From: Lotus japonicus
Taxonomy: Eukaryota > Streptophyta > Magnoliopsida > Fabales > Fabaceae
Length of the DNA stretch: 64,000 nt
Direction: 5' to 3'
NCBI RefSeq assembly: GCF_012489685.1
Contig: NC_080046.1
Location: 29,503,881 to 29,567,880 of the forward strand
Each line of letters starts with the position of its first letter. Position 1 is the stretch's first letter. Both the position numbers and the translations under genes were made by a program. Of the stretch, positions 59,462 to 64,000 are shown piece by piece. Under the pieces are notes generated by a model. It did no database searches. It saw only the letters and a program-made list of their open reading frames with translations, and was not told where the DNA came from.

Positions 59462-62400
59462 ATTACAGAATTTCCTTCCCCAATTCCCGGCTGTCACATG
59501 TGTAGTTTGTCAAACCCTGCCTCGTCTTCCTTTTTACTCATGATAATTCCCTTCCTGTTCTCAAATCTTCTCTGGTATACATATTTTAAAGGCCCATCAA
59601 ATTATTACTGATTCAATCATGGACAGACTATTGAACTGTGAAGTAATAGTGCCTTCATTGGTTTAATTATTGGTCTGGTTTTAAAAAAATTGCTTCTAAT
59701 TTTGAATGTAATACCCCTTTTTGGCTCCCACAATTCTGTTCACCTAGGTTGCCAATCCCAGCGAGATCCTGTGAGATTCTGATGTCCCATCCCATCTCGG
59801 CCAAGTAATGGGATGACCACCACAGTCCCAGCCATCCCTGCTGGGACCCGGGCCCATTTCTCGGCATTTCCCGCGTAATCCCGTCAGGACAAGTGTCTGA
59901 CATTTAAAAAAATGCTCTCCAGTTTTAAACGTTGGGGGTGTTTGTTAGGGGAATTTCCAGGTTTTCGCTTTGAAAAAAAATCCTAGATGGGAAGAAGAGT
60001 TCAACCCTCTCCTCACTTCCCCTGCTCTCTTCGCCCTTGCTCTCTCAAGACTTATATTGCTAGTTTGCTACTATGCAAGTATGAATATGTTATGAATTTC
60101 AAGTAATATTATCATTGATTTTAGTGTATATCAGGCTTGTTAATAGCGCGCTATAGCGGCGCAATAGCCTATAGCGTAGCGGCCTGGGGGTTCACCGCTA
60201 CTCCACTATTCACCGCTATTTGCGCTATTTTCCGCTATAGCGCCGCAATAGCGCTCGAAATAGCGTTTTTTGGGCTTGCCGCTACACTACGCTATATGCC
60301 ATTAACAACCCTGGTGTATATATATAACACAATAGACAAAAATTCACTATCCCGGCCATCCCGCTATCCCATTTTTGACCGAGATCTGGGATTGACAAGA
60401 AAGCTGTTCACCTTATAAACAAATTCAGACAAAACCACGTTTGGATGTTACTTTTAACAATCGGCCCTTATAAACAAATTCAGACAAACCCACATTTGGA
60501 TGTTACCTTTAACAATCGGCTTTTGGTCTATGGTACATAAAGGGCAGCCAAGTGCACAAAGCTCCCGCATGCGCGGGGTCTGACCATTTGGTCTATTGTC
60601 CGCAGCCTTACCTTGTTTTTTACACAAGAGGGAAGAGGCTGTTTCCAGGACTTGAACCGTAAGCTCAGTCACATGGCAACAACCGTTGCGCCAAGGCTGC
60701 CCTTCCTTTGGTACATAATGGAATTAAAATGATATATTGAAGGTGTGGAGATCATATGAGGCATTATCTCTATGTGCCTTTTGTGTCCTTTGCTAAATTT
60801 GATACTAGAAGATAATCTTATGTCCTTCTACATTTACCTGTTGTGCTTTTCATGATATGTAGCTTTTGCGTCTCTTTCAGGCTTTCTGCTATTAAGAACA
60901 TTAATGGTTCAAGTATTATCTAGCATTGACATTATGTAACTTTGTTAATGCTACATCTTTTCAACTGCTAATGATTTACACTATTCAGGGACGAAAAATC
61001 CACTGTTAGCAGAGAGCCTGAAGATGTAAACCTGTTTAATGATAAAAAATCTTCAGACTTCACCAGGAGAGGTTCAGCTGGTATCGTTGATTCTATGATG
61101 CTTCTCAAGTCATATCAAAGTATGCATGCCCCATACACACAGGTTTCTCCAACAACCACGCATCATTTGGCATTGTCATTATGCAGCAGCACTACTATAT
61201 CAATGTTGTAGAATATAATGGTTTTGGATCTTGTTTTCTATATTACAGGAAGCACCTCTTATGACAGAAGACATGCACGAGGAGCGGCTCCAGGCTGTTG
61301 AAGCCTTTGGTGATTCGTTTGTAAGCTCAACCTTTTATGCAATGCATTTAATCATTATCATTGACCATAAAATCTAAGAGCCTTAGACCATGTAGACCTC
61401 TCAAACATTACACATAGGGGAGTGGCTGAAAACAAGGTTATATTCAATAGTTAATTGAGGTTAAATGTAAGGTTTTCAATGGTGTTGCAGTAGTATAGGT
61501 GCAGGTATGTAGCCTCTTAGTTGTCAGCTCACTTGACAAGTATCGATTATCTTTGCTTGTGATGCATTAGCCTCTCTGTGTTTTGGTATATAATAGTTTT
61601 TACAAACTTGAGTAGTCTGGCTGACATGACCACGAGTTGATATTTTGTAATTGATAAAGCTATAATTACATTGCTGCTGTGGAAGTAGTTTTGTTTTGCT
61701 TGAGGAAGGGTGATATCTTTCATCCATATTTGACCCTAACAAGTTCATTTGGTCCTTATTTTCCACCAGCCCTATGTAGTATTCATACACCTTCATGTGC
61801 ACAGTTTTTTTGTTTTTTTTTTTGGCTTTCTTGATCGACTACCATTCTCAGTGATAGGTCGAAATGTGGAACTGTTATTGTAGCTGATTTTGTAGCTCTT
61901 TGACATCTGGCAGAAAGTTTACACAGCTTTTCATGGATTAAAAATTATTTAATATACTCTTTGATATGAGAAGGGGATAAATTCTTTCGATAATCCAGAC
62001 CTCTTACAGGTGACAAAGTTAAATAAAGAGACTAAGCTGTTTCTAATGCACATTTATAAATACTATTATCGTTGTATTACATTCCCTTTTTTTCAGTTTA
62101 ATATTGTTAATAAAATATAAAAACTGTTAGTTCAGTCAGACTTTTAAAGACTTTAGGATATGGATATTACAGAAACAATGTTGTGAATTGTCACTAAATG
62201 GACATTCCTTGTACTTTTGGATCTTCACTATCATTTGAATATGGTTAATTTATGAATATATTGCTTGCCATTCTAGAACTCTAATAAAAGCTCTCAGTAG
62301 AATTTATACATTTCATTTATTAATTTGTTACTTAGCATTGCCCTTTTTTTGCAGAATTTTTCTGCTCAGCTGGAAAGGGATATCTTAAACTCAGGTTATA

Positions 62401-63597
62401 GCTTATAACATTTTTTACTAGCACCAGATAATTATTAATCACGTCTCAAATTTGTTTTTTTTTTCCTATGATAAAATCTTGTCAATTCTGATTTCTGGAA
62501 GCAGATATTAAAAAATAAAGTAAATACTGAAGCATGTACGAAAAGGTCGTGATGCTTTATAATAGGTGCCAGATTAAATGAGCTACGCCATTTACTAAAA
62601 GGGAATGATATTTTCTACCTAGTTGTCAATTATGACTTGTGAGTAATTAATGGTTCATTAGTTTAAAGTTTTGTAAAATTAAGTTTAATAAACTTAGGTT
62701 TATTATAATTAAGTTTGAGAGAATGAATTTATGTTTTGAAATGCAATTGTAAAAGTAAATTTTAAAAAATTTCCTTTTGTTTGGATAGTAAGATAGAATT
62801 ACTTTTGAGGTGTAAATTAGATATATATTATGGGACTCACACTTAGAATGGATTCTTCTTAATGGAAAAGTAAAGAGTTGTCTCTTTTGTTAAACGTAAG
62901 TAGTAAAGAGTTATCTCTTTTGTTAAACGTAAGTTAAGTCCCTTGTAAACATATTTTTATCTAATAGAAAATAGCTACCCAAACACAATTCATCTTAAAC
63001 AATTAATTTTACTCCAAAATGTAGTTATTCTAAACTGAAACCGTAAAACAGACTCTTAAGGGTTAAGATTTGCAAAATGAAACTGTTAATCCTAAAAGTG
63101 AATTTTTATGTTAAAAGAGATTTCTATAAAAATTATTGAGTGCTGTGACATTAGATTACTTATGCTTGTATTAGGGGAGTCTGATACACACGGACTATAC
63201 AAATGAGCTTATTTTTTCTTTTTTGATTCATTGTTGTTTGTTAATGATGTATGCCAAGATTCTTCAATATAAGGCGTGTGACAGACCAATAATGTCTTTG
63301 ATGCTATTAGATATGTCATCATTTAAAGCTGCAAATCCAGATGCTACTTTTGAAGATTTTATTAGGTGGCATTCTCCCGGGGATTGGGAAGCGGATAATG
63401 ACTCTGAGGTCGCAGGATCATCATCATCCAGTGCTCTTGACATTAATAAGTCAAAAGATGATTGGCCTCCACGAGGGCGGCTTTCTAAGAGAATGTCTGA
63501 GCATGGAAATTTGTGGAGAAAGATTTGGGATAGCGCACCTTCTCTTCCTGCTTCTGAACAGAAGCCTCTTCTTGACCCAAATAGAGAAGGAGAAAAG
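43753..63597 (+). CDS. RAB3GAP1: Rab3 GTPase-activating protein catalytic subunit (5' part, 19 exons)
   Basis: Exons: 43753-43848, 43928-43971, 44059-44122, 44258-44372, 44483-44550, 44641-44738, 45858-46029, 46356-46575, 47491-47602, 48379-48488, 48591-48683, 50681-50809, 50968-51101, 51582-51671, 51790-51863, 60989-61142, 61249-61320, 62355-62394, 63311-63597. All junctions are GT-AG and phases agree, giving 724 codons with no stop. The start has an acidic run ([15 protein letters not shown]), then [14 protein letters not shown], as in Rab3GAP catalytic subunits. Exon 19 carries [19 protein letters not shown], the family's most conserved C-terminal motif. The human relative works with a non-catalytic partner on Rab3 and Rab18 at membranes and in autophagy. 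The plant role is inferred by homology only. The donor after GEK at 63597 shows that the gene continues beyond the window. Exon 11 has a TAGCAG double acceptor. Confidence 0.9.
44739..45857 (+). other. Intron 6 of the Rab3GAP gene
   Basis: AT-rich, no frames of note. A segment near 45500-45730 contains the palindrome AAAAGCTTAAGCTTTT and may be an old repeat; no TSD found. Confidence 0.5.
46576..47490 (+). other. Intron 8 of the Rab3GAP gene
   Basis: AT-rich with a TATATA/CATATA stretch near 46675-46720. No element ends or coding sequence recognised. Confidence 0.5.
47782..48329. repeat. Intronic tandem duplication, about 270 bp x 2
   Basis: The sequence from 47782 (TACATATACAATTTACCGGG) recurs from 48051. 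Units are 269 and 279 bp with a few substitutions and a small TTTGTTTT insertion in the second. It fills most of intron 9, just upstream of the exon 10 acceptor, and does not touch the splice sites. Confidence 0.88.
49165..50498. mobile_element. Mutator-like element 2 with captured SEC23 fragment (Pack-MULE)
   Basis: Inverted ends of about 170 bp (GGTTTAATTCC / GGCTTAATTCC), with subterminal CGATCGGGGCCC. Perfect 9-bp TSD TTCATTCAT (49156-49164 and 50499-50507). No transposase. The interior holds a CT-rich microsatellite-like stretch (49435-49600) and a piece of a cellular gene at about 49604-49754. It lies in intron 11 of the Rab3GAP gene. Confidence 0.9.
49604..49754 (-). pseudogene. SEC23: SEC23 zinc-finger exon fragment
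   Basis: Read on the minus strand from 49754, this frame gives [15 protein letters not shown], then [20 protein letters not shown] and FSRNTFYPH. The pair CKSC and CPFC with the spacer between them is the N-terminal zinc finger of the COPII coat protein SEC23, where [16 protein letters not shown] and RN-F-P-H are conserved. About 50 codons are recognisable. An in-frame stop lies about 13 codons upstream, and the downstream side runs into CT-repeat. It cannot make a working SEC23. It is a captured exon, antisense to the host gene. Confidence 0.85.
52015..52406 (-). repeat. 3' LTR of the intronic Ty3 element
   Basis: Starts TGATAACACTGG and ends AACCTATCA on the plus strand. Contains TATTTATACTC on the plus strand. 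It is 10 bp shorter than its partner. Confidence 0.9.
52361..52609 (-). pseudogene. Chromodomain of the intronic Ty3 element
   Basis: An 82-codon frame with [19 protein letters not shown], the aromatic/Trp pattern of a chromodomain, at the C-terminus of the integrase. The end overlaps the LTR. It is separated from the integrase by a frameshift at about 52610-52735. Confidence 0.75.
52735..54345 (-). pseudogene. RNase H and integrase of the intronic Ty3 element
   Basis: 54345-53299 covers RNase H ([13 protein letters not shown]) and the start of integrase, with the HHCC zinc-binding motif ending CDICQRNK, and includes a 22-residue duplication just before VVVDRLSKF. 53298-53167 contains stops where SDRDP and HPQTDGQTE can still be read. 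53166-52735 is the end of the core plus the basic C-terminal part. Non-functional. Confidence 0.85.
53441..53578. repeat. 66-bp in-frame duplication in integrase
   Basis: A 66-bp unit beginning AGCCCCCCAACA recurs at 53507, with a partial third start at 53573. It duplicates 22 residues containing [11 protein letters not shown] without breaking the frame. Confidence 0.88.
54415..55240 (-). pseudogene. Reverse transcriptase of the intronic Ty3 element, active site altered
   Basis: The frame 55059-54415 has [25 protein letters not shown] and [15 protein letters not shown]. The catalytic box reads [10 protein letters not shown] instead of FFDD, an Asp-to-Asn change expected to kill polymerisation. 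It is preceded by a 154-bp tandem duplication (54930-55238) that repeats the first RT block and breaks the frame. A frameshift near 54400 cuts off the RT-RNase H connection. Confidence 0.85.
54930..55238. repeat. 154-bp tandem duplication in RT
   Basis: GTTCCTCTATAATAGG at 54957 and again at 55111, and all following sequence repeats with a 154-bp period to about 55238. Nearly identical units mean a recent event. Confidence 0.88.
55241..55938 (-). pseudogene. Protease region of the intronic Ty3 element
   Basis: The frame 55938-55582 contains [14 protein letters not shown], the retropepsin motif with Cys in place of Ser/Thr, and LDWLASLG. A second frame, 55585-55241, continues towards RT and ends in a run of glycines encoded by the 18-C tract at 55247-55264. 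The upstream link to Gag is broken by the copia element at 55957. Confidence 0.75.
55957..56191 (-). repeat. copia-2 3' LTR
   Basis: 235 bp, from TGTTAAACTC to CTCTAATA on the plus strand. In element sense it starts TA instead of TG, and the 37-bp remnant at 57731-57767 has the same variant. A TATTTATAGAGG motif lies at about 56027. Confidence 0.85.
56205..57735 (-). pseudogene. copia-2 reverse transcriptase and RNase H
   Basis: 57735-57499: RT start with [19 protein letters not shown]. 57480-56938: RT with [21 protein letters not shown] and intact YVDD. 56689-56205: RNase H with [17 protein letters not shown] and the end motif LADLFTKAL. Breaks occur near 57490, 56938 and 56430-56690. The YVDD box is sound, but the rest is truncated. 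Confidence 0.85.
57773..58843 (-). CDS. Gag of the intronic Ty3 element
   Basis: An open frame from ATG 58843 runs about 357 codons until it enters the copia-2 TSD and LTR (the frame itself ends at 57740). An N-terminal coiled-coil-like stretch rich in Glu/Arg/Leu (residues 12-60) is followed by the retrotransposon Gag domain ([17 protein letters not shown], about 150-165) and a variant knuckle [14 protein letters not shown]. Gag assembles the particle and binds RNA. No stops occur within it, unlike pol. Its natural link to protease is cut by copia-2. Confidence 0.83.
58906..59307 (-). repeat. 5' LTR of the intronic Ty3 element
   Basis: 402 bp, matching 52015-52406 apart from few substitutions and the extra TAACTGTAAC at about 59168. 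TTGAG follows. Confidence 0.9.
59308..60131 (+). other. Intron 15 sequence between Ty3 element and MITE
   Basis: Contains a TC microsatellite at about 59422-59459 and a GC-rich patch at 59720-59900 (CCCATCTCGGCC, GCTGGGACCCGGGCCC), unlike the AT-rich surroundings and perhaps an unrecognised repeat. No protein recognised. Confidence 0.5.
60132..60313. mobile_element. hAT-type MITE rich in GCTATAGCG
   Basis: 182 bp with inverted ends CAGGCTTGTTAATAGCG / CAGGGTTGTTAATGGC and a perfect 8-bp TSD GTGTATAT (60124-60131 and 60314-60321). The interior is almost all permutations of TAGCG, CGCTA and GCTATAGC, so the element is palindromic at many scales. Confidence 0.85.
60411..60522. repeat. Tandem duplication, about 56 bp x 2
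   Basis: CCTTATAAACAAATTCAGAC through AACAATCGGC occurs twice in a row with a few substitutions, just before the SINE. Confidence 0.8.
60541..60708 (-). mobile_element. Au-like SINE
   Basis: On the minus strand it starts near 60708 with AAGGGCAGCC, then TTGGCGCAACGG (A-box region) and GGTTCAAGTCC (B box of a tRNA-type promoter), then the Au-SINE body CTGGAAACAGCC and GTAAGGCTGCG, and ends near GGCTGCCCTTT. TSD TGGTACATAA on both sides (60531-60540, 60709-60718). Au SINEs use an RNA polymerase III promoter and lack coding capacity. It lies antisense in intron 15. Confidence 0.85.
61321..62354 (+). other. Intron 17 of the Rab3GAP gene
   Basis: AT-rich. A T-rich run lies near 61806-61822 and before the acceptor. 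No frame or element recognised. Confidence 0.5.
62395..63310 (+). other. Intron 18 of the Rab3GAP gene
   Basis: Very AT-rich. A 34-37-bp tandem duplication (GTAAAGAGTT.TCTCTTTTG) lies at about 62870-62935. The segment 62600-63080 may be a decayed element, but no ends or TSD were found. The acceptor ATTAG at 63310 is chosen because it alone keeps the frame with the conserved [11 protein letters not shown]. Confidence 0.5.
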
Positions 63598-64000
63598 GTA
63601 CTTATTTTTGTAAGAAATTTAAATTTTCTTGTTTTCACCGTGTTGATTCATATTGTGAAAAATTCGACAAAAGTTTTTATATTTTGACTGTTGATTGTCT
63701 AACATAAGCTTCCTCTCATTGTGGGCTTGGGATCAGCTACTTAATGCAACATAGGTAGGTTTTATCATTAGAAATGATTTGCAATAGGTGATCACAGTGT
63801 TCATGCAGCCAACTCCACCTATTGGGAAAAAAGGCTTTTTGTTTGGTGAAATAGATTGTTATGGCCTCTGCGAAATTCACACTAGAACTAGAATAGCATG
63901 ATTTTTGTTACTTGGGTTGGTTCTCATGTTGACGATACAATTAAACCATTTAAACTTTGTCGTCATTTCATCCAATTTCATTTTAGATGGATCTGTTGTT
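63598..64000 (+). other. Start of intron 19 of the Rab3GAP gene
   Basis: Begins with the donor GTACTT. No further exon with a homologous frame is visible before the window ends. Confidence 0.55.

Noticed and set aside
60541..60708. tRNA gene suggested by the GGTTCAAGTCC box
   Set aside because: There is no cloverleaf. The body, ends and TSD are those of a tRNA-derived SINE.
63264..63638. 124-codon minus-strand frame near the window end
   Set aside because: It is the reverse of exon 19, whose plus-strand sense matches the Rab3GAP family.

Overview
This window is plant nuclear DNA, almost certainly a eudicot and probably a legume. The reasons are one host gene with many short GT-AG introns, an Au-type SINE, a SIRE-type copia element with an envelope-like reading frame, chromodomain Ty3 elements, Tourist, hAT and Mutator elements, and a Helitron helicase. 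The legume call is an impression from these element families, not proof. No bacterial, organellar, rRNA or tRNA genes were seen.

Positions 1-41403 are a nest of mobile elements. The oldest layer is a decayed Helitron: the C-terminal end of its helicase lies at about 70-1722, and its probable 3' terminal hairpin lies at 41376-41403. A gene-fragment-bearing hAT element (564-1596) split the helicase. A Ty1/copia element (copia-1) then inserted into the Helitron tail. Its two 265-bp LTRs now lie at 1797-2061 and 41041-41305, bracketed by the target-site duplication (TSD) TTTAT. Inside copia-1 sit: (i) a complete element with 3.6-kb LTRs (2304-12947, TSD GATTA), with a gag remnant and ruined pol; (ii) a SIRE-type element with an env-like frame (about 16442-23171); (iii) the 3' part of a plus-strand Ty3/Tat-like element with an antisense PF04195-type frame (about 23172-29220); (iv) a chromovirus without gag (29221-40985). 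Two solo LTRs of the long-LTR family lie inside (iii) and (iv), at 24195-28114 and 35894-40127. One deletion with its junction near 23172 explains why the SIRE element, the Tat-like element and the chromovirus left LTR are all truncated.

Positions 41404-43615 hold Tourist-like MITE ends and a Mutator-like element with a perfect 9-bp TSD. That element ends only 137 bp before the start codon of the one clear host gene.

Positions 43753-64000 are the 5' part of a gene for the catalytic subunit of a Rab3 GTPase-activating protein. Nineteen exons give 724 codons in one continuous frame, and the gene runs off the window. Its introns carry a second Mutator-like element with a captured piece of a SEC23 gene (49165-50498), an antisense chromodomain Ty3 element (52015-59307) that itself holds a truncated copia element (55957-57767), a hAT-type MITE (60132-60313), an Au-like SINE (60541-60708) and small tandem duplications. 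Intron 15 is therefore 9.1 kb long.

The most unusual material is in the long-LTR family. Copies share LTR ends and most of the body, but at the same place in the LTR each lineage carries a different short tandem array. The units of all these arrays can form hairpins, and in one copy the two arms change together.
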